Positions 36,349-51,906 of a stretch of 64,000 nt of DNA are shown here, piece by piece. The DNA is taken from assembly GCF_022965805.1 (NCBI RefSeq), contig NC_133101.1, positions 868,001 through 932,000 on the forward strand. Direction: 5' to 3'. How positions within the stretch are numbered: position 1 is the stretch's first letter; every line of letters starts with the position of its first letter. The notes under the pieces are model-generated. The model searched no databases, had not been told where the DNA came from, and worked only from the letters and a program-made list of their open reading frames with translations. A program made the translations under genes and the position numbers. Source of the stretch: Primulina eburnea. Its lineage: Eukaryota; Streptophyta; Magnoliopsida; Lamiales; Gesneriaceae.

Positions 36349-39300
36349 CGGACGGCTAATGTACTTATGTAGAACGGAGGGGGGTGTAAAGTTTGTTTGG
36401 GCTTACACGAGGTGAGATAACTAATTCTGGTAATTGTCTTCGAGATATTTTATTGTTAAAAAAAATATGATTTCATAAATATAAATCTATATTCTATAAC
36501 TTAATATACAAAATCAATTAAATTAAGCTTTATATTTAATTTGTTAATATTAATATAATCAATTAATATGCTCTAATCGAAACGATGGAGAAATAAAATG
36601 GACAAATTTATATTATTTAATAAGTTTTTATCACATTCAAAAAAATAAGATACAAAATTCTAAAAGAAGAAAAAATAAATTAAAATTTTAGCATATCTAC
36701 TTTTTTATCGGATATATGAAAATTAGTTTTAATTTATCATTTTATCTCAAAATATAGTAAATATTTATAGGTCAACTCCTTCATCTCATAGATTTAGGTA
36801 TGTGCTTATTTTCACATATACTAATAAAATTATTACAAAATTAAATTTTACCAAAAAAATATATTACATCTTATTTAATAATTGCTTTATTAATTTAATT
36901 AAAATGTCAGCGGATAAAGTCATTGTTTCTTAAAATTAAGATTATATGTTCAATTCCGACTGAAGTCATTTTTTATTCTTTTATTTTTCAATTAATTTTT
37001 TAATTTATATATCAAAATTACAATATAATCTCTCACTATTTCTTATAATTATATTTTGATCCTCATTTAAATATAAATCAAATAAATTATAAAAAATATT
37101 ATACAAGCACACAACACGTGCATCGGTGTACTAGTATATATAAAGCATTAGCATCACTAATTTTAAATTTTAATAATATTTTAAAGAAAAAAATGAGTAA
37201 CTAAAATTTTGTTAACTTATATTTCATCTAGACCTGTGAAATACTTTTTCTTTTTTTACTAAAAAAATTTAGTTATTTCATAATTCGGGTATATAATTTA
37301 TCTATTGTTTTATTTATACTATATTGTTAAATTTCAACACATCATAATAATCATATTAACTAATTTTTGTATATGAATATGACACAAAAATTCCTTTACA
37401 ATTTTACTTTTCATAATATATGTTAGTTAACTTTGTTGGTGTCTCTTTATTAGTATTTTTTTTACACAACTCTCTATGTTTTTTCTATTTTTTTCTGCGA
37501 TTTATCTCTAATTTATTTAAAAGTTTAAATTATTTCAATAAATTTTATCGAATCACTAATCTATTATAAATATCATAATAAAATAATTTATTTTTTTTAC
37601 TCAAAAATTATATTAAAAAAATCAATATGTCACGAATCGTTTGTCACAAAACAATAGTATATGTAACGTAGATATTTTAAATAGTGATGCATGTTTAGCC
37701 GAAGAAGACGATCGCCTGTCCTAATTGCTGTTTTTCATATTCTTATATGTTTTTTTTAATATTAATTTATTCTAAAAAAGAGTGAGTATGTGCTACGCTT
37801 CCATTTACCATTAACAAAGACTTACTCCCCAAATCAAAAGTAGTTAGTAATTGTGGTTAATATAATAAATAGTACATATTTTGTCTTATTTTTAAAAAAT
37901 ATTTTAAATCTTCGATATGATTTCTCCAATTCGAGGTATTATCATAAAAATTGTATTCTACCACTGAATGATAGACATGAATTTAATTACTCGTAAACAC
38001 AATATAATATTAACAGATTTTATTACAAGATATCGTAATTTAATTTACCAAGAGATATTTTTTTTTAAAAAAATATCGAGTTGTAAATTTGTTTATGAGA
38101 AAATTACATTTTTGACTTATCATGTTTGCTATATTGTGATATGGGTTTTCTATATTATCAAATTTAAATTTTGGATTTTTCATGTTTTTAAATTTTAGTT
38201 TTAGTATGTTATTTTGTTTTTTATTTTGAAATTTTAATATTTTTTCCAACTTAATATTGATGTGATATCAACTCATCGTTAATGTAGTACTGACATGTAG
38301 TATCATGTCAACATTTTCAGTGACAAAAAACTAAAGTTAGTAAAAAATCGAAAAATACATTCCTAAGATTGAAATATAAGTTATACGATCGTGCCAGCCT
38401 CAACATTAAGCCGGAGTAAATTCTGAACCTTTTCAGATTAAAGCATGTGTAAAACCAATGCCAATTGTCCTTCCACTGTCTATATTATTTATTAAGTTGA
38501 AGAATTTTGTTTTGTTTTGTTTTATTTTCCCAACAATTGAAAGTATATATTATAGAATTCTTTTTATTTTCCCAAAGTATCGTGAGTCGCATGTGCCGCA
38601 GGTAAATTTTTAAATCAGACGGATCAACAATTGGTAATAACACATATTTTTTTACAAGGTTTTAATTCTTTGCACGGTAAGAATCTACTGTCTACAGCCA
38701 TTTGTATATCACTAGCCAATTAAATCAGTCCAATTATATAATAATCGATTCGTTATAATATGTCAAATATTTTCTTCTCAATCGCAATGGCTTTCCTTCT
38801 AATTTTCCCCTTATTATTTACACTACTGTTTACATATTTCATATATAATTCCACATGATGAAGCGACATTAATTCTTTTTAAAAAATTCATAAATTGTCA
38901 AGACGTCGTCGCGTCCACTGTGACATTAGAAACATACATCGAACGGTATAATGAAAACCTAAAAATGTGATGTATCATACTCTATCATTCATGATCTTAT
39001 AAGCTTTCATTTTCACAATAATTTGGATCCCCAAAAAATTATTCTGATTACAAGAATGCTAGTAAGTCTATCTTGTGCGTTGATAATTAATTGAGTCCGA
39101 AAATGATAATACATGAGAGTTTATAGTTATCGAAAATTTCAGTAACAAAAATACAAAGATTTGATGTTGAGATCGAATCTAGCTACAACAAAATACATTA
39201 ATTAATTTTTGTTTTAAAATAATTAAAAAAAATTATATTTTTGTACAGTTTTTTTTATTTATATATGCATAAATCCATATATATTAATCAAATAATTAGG

Positions 39301-39446
39301 TGAAGTGACATAATCAACACAAACAGTTCTATTTTTATTCAAATGTGTATAGTTCTTTCAATGCCGTGGAAGCATCTTATTTTTTCCCTTTAATATATGT
39401 GAGTTGAATCAGTGCGTGTATCGGTGTATGTGCTTAAAGGAGGATT

Positions 39447-39651
39447 TTTGCTTAGGTTTGGTCACATCACCGGTGGAATTGCTCAATTTTAATTTCTTTC
39501 CATTGATGAATCATGATAAATTCTTTATTTTTTTAAAAAAATAATTTACAAATATATTATATATATCATGAAATAAAAGAATTTATCATGATTCATGATT
39601 GGAAAGAAATTAAAACTGAGCAAGTCCACCGGTGATGTGACCAAACCTAAG

Positions 39652-39655
<4 letters not shown>
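39447..39655. mobile_element. Near-perfect long hairpin (MITE or young MIRNA-like locus)
   Basis: Arms 39447-39535 and 39571-39655 are inverted copies with about four mismatches and one indel over 85 bp, starting TTTGCTTAGGTTTGGTCACA in both. The loop is about 35 bp and AT-rich. The right arm runs into a long (TA)n tract. No clear target duplication beyond short AT words. Confidence 0.75.
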
Positions 39656-39705
<50 letters not shown>

Positions 39706-39743
39706 TATTTATATTTATTTATTTATTTAAGACTTTGAAATGA

Positions 39744-39803
<60 letters not shown>

Positions 39804-39832
39804 TTATTTATTTATTTAAGACTTTGAAATGA
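39656..39832. repeat. Two (TA)n tracts with a duplicated flank
   Basis: Two long AT runs, each followed by TTTATTTATTTATTTAAGAC plus TTTGAAATGA (about 39708-39743 and 39796-39832). This is a tandem duplication of about 90 bp including the microsatellite. Confidence 0.85.
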
Positions 39833-40842
39833 TTAATTGGTTTCCTCATTATCCTTTTGCTAGGATCCGACCCGAAACTTCTATTCGGGCGCAACCCGAA
39901 CATATAGTAGGGTATGTAGTCAACTAATCTTATACCATACAATTAATAAAAGTGAATTCGTTACACAAGAACGAAGAATTTCTCAAACTTTGCAGATTTT
40001 ACAACTTTAAATTAAAGTTAACCTTTTAAATGATGTAGATTCGTGCTAGTATAAAGTACCTATGTAGCATAGATTGAAGGGGAATATACATAGAATGGTC
40101 CCAAAATAGGCTGCATGGTCCAAAGAGAGAACCTACGGATCATCGAATAGGCTAGCATATCCTTTTAATTGGGATGCATGCATGTAACTAATTTAATTTT
40201 ATAATCTTAGATTTTGGTATACGTAGATAATGTACATTCTATTCCATGAAGCGAAAGGTTGTGAAATTGTCTTCGTCATGCATGCAATTAATGATTTCAC
40301 GTATGCATATAACCGTGCAATCTTACAATATTTGAATGCTACATGCATCTGTAAAATTAAGTTGGTATATTAATATTCCTTAAGCACGTTGGGATCATGC
40401 AAATTCCACTAAAAATTTTGTGCCAGCCCACACACACATATATTATGTATAGACACACCGATGTCCACGACGAGGTTCGGCGGTGCAACGTTATACGCAT
40501 ACATACGAAAACACACACACACATGTAAATACATGTTTGTGTATATATATGCGATGAGGTTCAGCCATTGTTGCTTCGGATAAGTCTACAACATATATGG
40601 TTAGATGAATGGTCAAAAAATGGGACGGATGTATTAAGCATATAGAAACCTAATTATCAATATACATTCTTTTAAAAGAAAACCTTTTTTTTAATTACTT
40701 ATATACATGTAAATTTATATTTTAAAAAGGTTTTTTTTTGTCGTGCAATTTTTATTTAGAATGTATAAATTAGAAACTATATATAATATATGTTCTTGAA
40801 AACAAGTACACACATGTATGTCGATTTGAGGTATCCAACTAT

Positions 40843-40845
<3 letters not shown>

Positions 40846-40908
<63 letters not shown>
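40846..40908. repeat. (TA)n microsatellite
   Basis: Over 60 bp of pure AT dinucleotide. Confidence 0.97.
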
Positions 40909-40912
<4 letters not shown>

Positions 40913-41841
40913 TCACCGTCTCATATAACGAATACAAAAGTAATTTATCACAAAAAATAAACTATATATAATGAAAATAACCCACTTATTATTATATAAA
41001 TGTATACTTACATCCATACCCAAAAAAATAAAAAAAAATAACTAAAGGTATATATAGTCATAATTAATATGGTTTCACATTATGAGATTTTAAAATGATC
41101 AAATGAAGTGGCTTTGGTTTTGTTGTATTTGCTTTTGGGGACACTGTGGATCCATTTAGTGAAGGCTTAGCATATTTTTTTATTAGCTTTCGCTAGGTTA
41201 ACTATTTGCAGGCATGTGCTTAGCTTGAATTTAAATTACACCCACTGACACTTAATGATTAACAAGATTAATCCAATGATACACCGAATATAGTAATCTA
41301 AAACCTCCCCCCAATTATACATTATTATGTCCAAGTTTGAGTTTCTGCTTAATTAGGTTTATATTTAATTAAATGATTAACCAAAAATAAAATTCTTAAT
41401 TAGTCCTCGACGAGCGGGTTCCGAAGGGTAATCTCCCTTAAAATGAAGAAAAATAAAATTTTTAGTTTAAGTATTTGTATATGAATATAATCTTTAGAGT
41501 ATATATGTACACTATTTAATACATTTAAAATAATAATTCTAATTATCTTTCCAAATCAATCAATGATGCTTGTTGTGGGAAATGATTCCTTGGCGTGAGC
41601 CCTCCTTCGATACAATACTTATAATGCATCATGTAATTATCTAGGTCATCGATAGCCTAAAAAGAGAAAAAAAAAACATCACTTTTTAGCGAAAATTTTG
41701 ATATGTTGTTTATCAATCGTGTCGATTTTTGTATCTACCGTTGATTTAGCATGTATAACATATTGTTGATGTACATTTTTTATAAAATTCATCATATTTA
41801 ATATATGATTGTCAACTGAGCTGTGGGGATATAGATGAAGA

Positions 41842-42020
41842 GTGAGTCTCATGTGAGACCGTTTCACGGATCTTAATTCGTGAGACGGGTCAACCCTACC
41901 CATATTCACAATAAAAAGTAATACTCTTAGCATAAAAAGTAATATTTTTTCATGGATGACTCAAATAAAAGATTCGTCTCACAAATATAACCCGTGAGAC
42001 CGTCTCACACAAGTTTTTGC
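41842..42020 (-). mobile_element. GAGACGG-family MITE, copy 5
   Basis: Well-preserved copy, inverted relative to copy 1: GTGAGTCTCATGTGAGACCG at one end and CCGTGAGACCGTCTCACACA at the other, with GGGTCAACCCTACCCATATT and AGCATAAAAAGTAATATTTT inside. Confidence 0.8.
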
Positions 42021-43326
42021 CATAGAAAAATATGTTTGATGGACAAACTATATCGATGTATTCTTTTATCTCTTGTAGTTTGAACTCAAGTTTTATAAAC
42101 AAATAATATAATAATTTCTAAATATGCAATATTTTATAATTTTTATTCATTTTGTTAATGGCACATATATACATGATTTCTTTTTTATACATTCCCCAAC
42201 AAAGATCATTCCAACTGCTACGATAAATGATACAAAGCACCAAGTCATGAAATGTATGTATACCTTTTGACATGTAGGACACAAAAGATGCAAGTTACAT
42301 TAGTGGACATGAGTAATAGTCATTGGGATGTACCTTTTGTGGGTGATGTATATAACTATTGGGTGGACTTCTTTTTTGACCCTCCACCAAACACTTATTA
42401 ATTACAGTTGCATCAAACATCTCTTTTGCCCTTTATTTTTGTGTCCACATGCTGCGATATTGAAAAGTAGAAGACATAAGTTGGCTTCTCAGTGTGTCTG
42501 AATTGATATAATAGGTGAGCTCCTCGCAATCATAATGAGTTCGATATCTCTCATATTTACATTTTTTTCGGACGAACTTGTCACACAGTGTAATGCGCTC
42601 CTGGAAGTGACGGATTTGATTTGCATAGTTAAAAAAAGGTTAGAAGACATAAGTTGGAAATATTTTCACTAAAGTTGCATTAATGCAATCAGAAGATTTG
42701 CCTTAGCCAATTCAAGAAACTCAAATAAAATTATATGATTGGTGATGCAATTTGGCCCATCATTCTTTTCTTTGAGATTTAAGTAGGTACCCACCTTGGT
42801 GATTTGACTAGGTTTGGGTCCATGCCATGTGAGGAGCTTTCTTTTGCTACGCTTCGATGTCGTATCTCCGCCCACGCCCATTTTATGAGCATAAAAAATA
42901 TAGAGGTTGGATTTCTAGATAAGGAAGTGAGCATCAAACATGTTTGCGATGTTATGTGACATAAACATAAATGGATTGGATCTTGAATTTTACTATAATG
43001 TGAATATGCATTTAATTTTTTAAAAAAATGTAAATGAAAAACAACAGAAACATACTAACAATTTTTTAATGTAGGTCCATATGGATCAACGTATTTGGAG
43101 ATTAGGATTTCAAATCAATAATAATAAATAAATCAATTTAATTTAGAGTGCATTAGGATCTAGTTATGAGTGCATTTGAAATGACTCAAATAGTTGGAGG
43201 AAGATAAATAAAATTGATTGATTTTGGTTTTTCAAACCTTAAGAAGATTGAAATGATCTTACAATTTGTGGGAATAATTTCCAAATGGGGCTAATTAAAG
43301 GCTCGAATAAACCCAAATTATTCAAC

Positions 43327-43403
43327 TTGGGCCCATGTATTGAATTTATCGTTTCCTGGCCCATCCACAATATCTGGGGCCTGTCCAGAATACAACGGCC
43401 CAT
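43327..43403. promoter_or_regulatory. Cluster of three site II (GGCCCA) elements upstream of alpha-tubulin
   Basis: TTGGGCCCAT (43327-43336), TGGCCCAT (43357-43364) and GGCCCAT (43397-43403) are grouped about 150-230 bp before the TATA box. GGCCCA/TGGGCC motifs are TCP-factor sites common in promoters of genes expressed in dividing plant cells, which suits a tubulin gene. Confidence 0.55.
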
Positions 43404-43553
43404 ATGGAGAGTGTTAAAATCCATCGAAGTTTCAATTTGAAAAATCCCATGAAATGAGGAAGCAACGGTCACCAGCCAGCTGTATAGTTTTTTTCAAAAT
43501 TCAAAAAAATCCTCAACCCAAGAAATTCTGTCCCAACCACCCACCATCTTTAC

Positions 43554-43560
43554 TATAAAA
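43554..43560 (+). promoter_or_regulatory. TATA box of the alpha-tubulin gene
   Basis: TATAAAA in CTTTACTATAAAAATTCC, about 140 bp before the start codon, followed by a CT-rich leader. Confidence 0.65.
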
Positions 43561-43695
43561 ATTCCTGATTCGCTATTTGTATCTCTATCATATTATTATT
43601 ATCTCTTCGCTCTCCTCCAGGACGTCTTCGTATACGCCTCTGTATTTGTGTTCTCTACCCGTCACCATTTTAATCTTTTTCTTCCGTACGTGAAA

Positions 43696-45618
<1,923 letters not shown>

Positions 45619-46222
45619 AATAAGCTGCTGGGTCTTGGTTGTTGTATGGCTACTTGGACTCAATATTGCGAAACCAATGATCTCATTGGTTCACTTTTCT
45701 ATTTGTGGTGTTTGTTTGCCTACATAATGACAATTTGCTGTGTGGTCTATCCAGAACCGTTCTTTCTAAACTTTTGAATGCTATTTTATATGCTAAAAAT
45801 TTGGTCTTATTATTGTTTGGAATTTGTCGTGTTCAATCAAATTCATGTTTGTATTATTCGGAACCTTCAGACTCCCATAATTAACAGATACACAACATGA
45901 GTATGATCCGATCTTGAGAGGCGAAAGATTTCGAGTTATGAGGAAAAGCTCTTGTGGATAGAATAAATATTTTTTCTGTTGAAAAAAATAGAACAAAATT
46001 CAATCTGAACTTGAACAACATGAGTATAATCCGATCGAGCCCAGAGCTAAATGAAGTTCCATCATACCATTTAAAAAAAACATTTATGCTGTAATGTGAA
46101 CAAAAAATGTTCACTGTTTCTCACCAGTACTACAGCGGATGTTTCCAGTCTTTCAGAAATTCGAAGCTGAAAGAATCCACACCAAATTAAACAAATTGCA
46201 TATGAGAAGAGGGTTTGCTTCT
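45619..46222. other. Convergent 3' region between TUA and CUL3
   Basis: Carries the 3' untranslated regions of both genes. A duplicated word, CAACATGAGTATGATCCGAT / CAACATGAGTATAATCCGAT, lies at about 45893 and 46016. No other gene. Confidence 0.6.
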
Positions 46223-49200
46223 TCAAGCTAGGTAACGATACATCTTCCTATCCGTTTTGTCCCTCTCCAAAAACTCACGCTCGATTAGAGATTCAATTCG
46301 TTTCTTGATAACAACTGGGTTCGGGAGGAATCGTGGTTGTAGTTGTTTAGTAACCTCTGATACAATGTTGTTGTGATCTAGCACCCGTCTCGACTTCATG
46401 ATCCTCACAATGGCTGCTTCGATCTGAGGTTTTCTGTCCTCTTCCACTCTTTGTCGTGTCTCCTGCTTCTCAGGTTCAGACTCCTTTTGTGCAACAACAG
46501 TGCCTATCTTTACCCTGTACAATTTGGACGTGAATTTATCATTAAAGAAAAAGGTGTCGTCCTCACCTATATCTTTGCTCATTGGTTCTTTTTTAATGAT
46601 AATTTTCCCCTTGACACAAGCTAATGACTGCAAGCACCTCTTCAAATCCGAGGGCGGAATCTCAGTAGCTTGCTCTATTTCTTTGTAACTTAGGCAATCG
46701 GAGTTATTGAATAGCATAAGGATGCACATTTGATAAGTGGACACGCTAAGCTCCTTTTGGACATTTCCAAACGTTGCTCCCAAAACAGCACTGCCCATGT
46801 TAGTTTGCCACGTCAATCTACGCCCTGAATGAGTTCCAAGATAGTATGTCCTGAACTTATCGCAGACTCCGAGGATTTCTAAAGGAAGATTGCAAGTTGA
46901 GATGGATTGAGTTGGCCACGATCCAGTAGTAAGGACCTGAACTGAAAGTGTCGGTCCGTCGGTTAGCTCAGCACCCATGGCAGCATGAAACTCCTGCATT
47001 GTATCTTGAGAAGTCTTCATATCAGTAAACATTCCTTCCAGCTTTGAGGTGAACTGATAGCCACATTCGGTTTTGAGCTTTACAATCAAGCTTCTCTCTG
47101 CATCATCAGATGCAGTTTTCCCTGAAAGAAGCCTCTTTGCCAAATGCTGCTTGTAGTACTTCTCGAAAACATCTTTCTCTTGGAGGTAGCGAAAAAGAAT
47201 CATCACTTTATCCAATACAGTCTCTATATCATCTTCCTTGTCCTTTTTTAACCCATTTCGAAGCTTGTCGTCCACAAACAAAGAAATGAATTCGGGAGAT
47301 CGTGGATTAAGATTTATGAAATACTCAAAGGAAGAATTCAAAGCATTCTGGAATATTTTGTCGTTATTGAAAGCTAAGCTGATGATCTTGTCAAATCTGT
47401 CCTTTCTATTCAAAAGCTCTTCAACAAAATTAAGAGGTTCCTTCAACCTTTCTGGATCAGAAATTAGATCCTTTCCAGTTTCTCGAATATGTGAAGTCAT
47501 GACATCTTTGATTAATGTGAGTCCATTTTCCACTCTCTGAAACAAACTGTACATTCTCCCCAAATCCTCGAACTTTTCATCCACGATCATACAGACCAAG
47601 CCAGAGTTCTCCATGTGAACTAATCTATGCATGTGGCTTTCAATCAACTCTTTTTCTACCACATTGGTTATTTTGGATTCACTTCTTGCATCCAAGTAAT
47701 GCGATACTCTGTCTATCTCTTCATTAAGACGTTTATCAGCTTTCTTCAGATAATCCCCACAATCACAGTTCTCAATAAGCTGTTGAGACTCCACACCATA
47801 AAAATTGGCTGATACATCAAGGAACGGCTTTTCAAAGTTTTCATGGTACACTGAAGGGCCCAAGTCAATTAGCATTTTGGTTATATTCCTCATTAGACCT
47901 CTATTAATAACATCACCGTTCCTCTCATGTTGCACGAGTTCAAGAAGAGTGTCTTGAAGCCGTGTTTGGATCTTGCTAGAGTGGAGAACTTTGTCTCTCC
48001 ATAAATTCAAACCAAGCTCGTGAACAGGAATCTTACGCATGCTTGGTATGTAAGTTCTGTCCATGTACATTAATATGTCCCTGATCATTTGCAATGCCTT
48101 GTTATGCTCGGTCCATTTCCGATTGAGCTCCTCGAGAAATGTATCACCTTGAGCAGCCTCTATAGACTCGGATAATGTTTTTAAATGTTTAGTCATAGTA
48201 GAGACAAGGCCGGAATAGAGCTTATCTCCATATTTGTGCAAGACCATATTATATGCATTCCTGACAATAACAAACAGGCAAATAGGTGATTGTAAAAAAA
48301 TAACAATAGTTTCATAAACAAATTTACAAAACACATATGGAGGAAGCCAAAAGTCTGCAAAAAAAAAAAAAATAGCCAAAAGCCAGAAAATTTTTGAGAA
48401 GAAACATTTCTTTTGTATTGCAACAGGTACAGTCTATAGGCCTTTGATGGATGACAGCAAGGGTTTTCCATCGAAATTTCAGTGAGAGGGTAAAAAGCTA
48501 CAGATACTTTTTCAAGCAACAGATACTATTTCCCCCCTTTTCTGTTACTTTAGTGATGAAATGGAAGTTACATCTTTCACATTTCTCCACGTCCAAACCA
48601 AAAATCCAAAGCGGAAATGGTTACAGTCTAAAACGGCTCATTGGAATTCAAAAGTGCTGCAACGTGCTTTTGATGGAAAGAAGAAAATGGTAACAACTAA
48701 TTGCTTCAGGAGGAACTATGTAAGTCGAAATGTACATATTCAAACGAGACAGTTTTTTAAAGCATTGTGTTCTATTCAGTCAAATTTTTGTTGAAAACGT
48801 GTTTTCTTCACTGTAAATGAAATCACTAAACACTTCAAAAAATTAACAGCCATTGTTTGAAAACCTGTTTAAATGGATTCCGTGCGTTGACTCCCAAAAT
48901 AAATTGGAGGAATGAAACCCATGTTTCATTAGATGTTCGTGGCATATTTATTTTCTCCAAACCGTATCAGGGAAATGAAAATTCCAAGTCCAAAAATCTT
49001 GGTTCTAAATCATTGATTTGAAGAGTGGAATTAGAGGAGCCGTGAAGCCATGGCCAAAAACAGGGTGGTGTCATGGTTCCATAATTCCATTCTTTGGCAT
49101 CACAGTGCCTGGTCTACAGCCTACAGCCATGAAAATTGAAGGATAGCACCGCAACACAAGTATTTTACAGATGCACCCCTTTGTGAAAAGAAAAATCTTT

Positions 49201-50026
49201 CCAGTACAAAAAATTTGAAAAAAAAATATATAAATACACCCCAGAATTCCAAATTAGTGACTTTTCATCATTTCCTCTGCTATTCTCTAGTTTCATTCTT
49301 ATTTGAATTTTTAAGTATTTAAACCGAAAATCCAAATTTGCAAGATATAAATCTTGAATTTAAATTTTCAAAATATCCTACCTTTAATTGGATATTCAAA
49401 TTAAATTCAAGAGTTTCTTCTGGTTTCAACTTTTTCCAATATCCCACTAAGTTGTATATATGTATCCTCCTACACATCATTATGCTCCATTTCATCATAC
49501 ATCTTCATCTATATTTCAATAAATTTTATAATGTTTTATAGTTGCTGACCACCTCTTCGTTGGTCTCCCTCTTCCTTGAGTTCATCCATGACTAGCGTAA
49601 AAAGATAGATAATCCAATTTTGCAAGGCATAAAATATCTTGAATTTGAATTTTTAAGAATCCCAACTCCTAGAATTCAAGACTCGGGATTTACAGCACAA
49701 ATTATACAACGATCTAACCATTTTGAGGTTCGCATGACTTTAAAATTTGCAGTGCTTCGTAGGTTGTATCTTAGGAATTATGTTTCCAACAGACGTTGGT
49801 GGCTGAAGACAAAAAGCAAATGAATGTCAGATACAATTCAACCACATGATTAACGAGAAGGAAACCTGTACAACTCCTCAAAGCTGAGACCACTAGCATT
49901 GTGATTGTAAATCTCGTGAATCGCGTGCTCCAGAATAGCCCAAGTCTTGTCCGCGTACTTTGGATCCACCACCACCCGATGCTTAAACGCCTCAATCTGA
50001 ACATTCCTCTTCTTCGGTCCGCTCAT
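46223..50026 (-). CDS. CUL3: Cullin-3, scaffold of BTB-type E3 ubiquitin ligases
   Basis: Scaffold that joins BTB-domain substrate receptors to RBX1 and the E2 enzyme. Two exons, 49866-50026 and 46223-48260, joined in phase 2 (TACAG|GTTTCC ... CAG|GAATGC) across a 1.6-kb intron, give 732 residues, the normal length and the structure known for Arabidopsis CUL3A. Exon 1 starts MSGPKKRNVQIEAFKHRVVV and ends GLSFEELYR; exon 2 continues NAYNMVLHKYGDKLY. The cullin-homology region includes LQEKDVFEKYYKQHLAKRLL and ECGYQFTSKLEGMFTDMKTS. The C-terminal winged helix carries the neddylation motif IVRIMKSRR (Lys at about 676) and ends YRYLA. An in-frame extension upstream of exon 2 (MAIFFFF...) is intron sequence. 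No defect seen. Confidence 0.97.
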
Positions 50027-50423
50027 CTTGATTCCCCAAAATTTTCAATCAAAACTGCAAATCGAGTCCAGCAAACGTATTCGAACCAGCCGATTACTCC
50101 AAATCGAATTCAGGTTCAATGAAGGAAATCAAACAGCTCGGATTCAAGCTCGATTTCTTATTCTCGCTCCGCTCGCATAATTTTTCTAACCTACGCCCTT
50201 CAACTTTTTCCCGAGACCCGACAGTGAAATGGTTACCATAACATATTTTTCCTCTTTCTAAAAACAAATTTAATACATTTCTTACCCCAATACGAAAATA
50301 ATCGTGGAAATAGAGAATAATCGATATATATATACAATGTATTGATGAGGTGTTTTTTTTATTTTAATTCCATTAATATATCTCTTTAATTTTCATTTTC
50401 AACTCTACATATTATTTATTAGT

Positions 50424-50602
50424 AAAAATTTGTATGAGACAGTTTCACGGGTCGTATTTATGTGATAGATCTCTTATTTAGTTCATCCATGAAAAAATAT
50501 TATTTTTTAGGCTAAAAGTATTACTTTGTATTGTGAATATCGATATGGTTGACCCGTATCACATATAAAGATCCGTGAAACGGTCTCACATGAGACTCAC
50601 TC
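50424..50602 (+). mobile_element. GAGACGG-family MITE, copy 6
   Basis: Well-preserved copy with TGTATGAGACAGTTTCACGG and CCGTGAAACGGTCTCACATG ends, same orientation as copy 1. It lies about 400 bp upstream of the CUL3 start codon. Confidence 0.8.
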
Positions 50603-51600
50603 TTATTTATTACTTAACAGAGTTATAATATTATGATATAATAAAAACTATTATTTTATATATAATTTCACCCAACACGTCTGTTTCTGGCTATTTTAAA
50701 TTATACTCAAAATCAAATGAATATATAAAATTTAACTTAAAAGTCGAATATCATAGCAATTAGAAATTCAATTAATTTCATAGCATAATTTGTATTTACA
50801 AATAGTAAAGTAAACGTGGTACCGTATCGGTGCAGACCCAATATAATTCTTATGCGAGTCAATTAATTTGCCCAAACCCAATTACTTACGGATCGGGCGA
50901 CTCTTGCTGTCATTTTTATAATCTCGTGATCATTAAATGATGCAAATAATAACATGTTTATTTAATTAGTAAATTAAATTTCAAATCATAATATTGAATA
51001 TTTTCCGGAAAATCAAAGCTTGTAAATATATATGTTAGACAGTTCTTATTCACCTATTAATTGATTATAGGTGTAAATATAGCTAATAATATTGACATCA
51101 TAATGTGACTGTTATAATTCTTGCCGTAAATAGTAGTGTTATTCGTAATGTTAAAATATTTATACTATATTATTAAGTACGAGGGCATTAAAGTATCTAC
51201 TTTAGAGGACACCAAAATATTTAATTTCATAATTACACTTCTTACCCTGCTAAAAACCATTTTACATAGAAAAAAATCTAAACAAAACTTCTTTTTTAAA
51301 TCGAACAACTCTTTTAATATCTCATAAAATTGATCATACAACAAATTTTTTTTATTTAAACTTTATATAAAACCCACATTTACAAAACCACTCCAAAACA
51401 TAGTTTTGGATCAATCTCGACAATTGCCAATAGCTTCAATTATTTATGGATTATAAATTGCCATAAACTACTCAGATGGCTCTCATTTGTATTGGTATAA
51501 TAAGTCTCGAATTTAAAACAAGATCTCATAACAAAAACCTAATGTAGTAAATTCATCTCAAACTAAAAAAAAAAAACTAAATAAATGCTTATTATAATAG

Positions 51601-51810
51601 GTGTCTTATAAAACGATCTCGCGAACTTATATATGTAAGATGGGTCGATCTGATTCATATTTACAATAAAAAGTAATAGTTTGATATAAAAAATCACGAA
51701 TTTATATCTGCAAGAAAGGTCGATCTGACTCATATTTATCATGAAAAATAATATTTTTGATATAAAAATAATTCTTTTTAATTAGTTGGATCGATTCAAA
51801 AATATCTCAG
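51601..51810. mobile_element. GAGACGG-family MITE remnant, copy 7 (internally duplicated)
   Basis: Diverged copy with two repeats of GGTCGATCTGA(T/C)TCATATTTA and of the TTTGATATAAAAA word. Confidence 0.5.
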
Positions 51811-51906
51811 TTGTCTTCCGAAAAAAATTAATTATACTTAAAATACCCATCAGAAATAATTCTCAAAATGCCTGTATGTTTTAGTTCCAAAAGTGGGGTC
51901 CTAGAA

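Larger units (their letters stand above)
36350..43320. other. Long intergenic region, AT-rich
   Basis: No gene recognised over 7 kb. Holds the hairpin at 39.45-39.66 kb, AT microsatellites, a duplication round 39.7-39.8 kb and MITE copy 5. A 70-codon minus-strand frame at 42669-42881 has no recognisable similarity and was not called. Confidence 0.5.

Noticed and set aside
42669..42881. 70-codon minus-strand frame
   Set aside because: No family similarity, no splice context and no promoter signs.
48261..48519. N-terminal extension of CUL3 (MAIFFFF...)
   Set aside because: It is intron read-through; the true first exon at 49866-50026 joins in phase and restores the family N-terminus.
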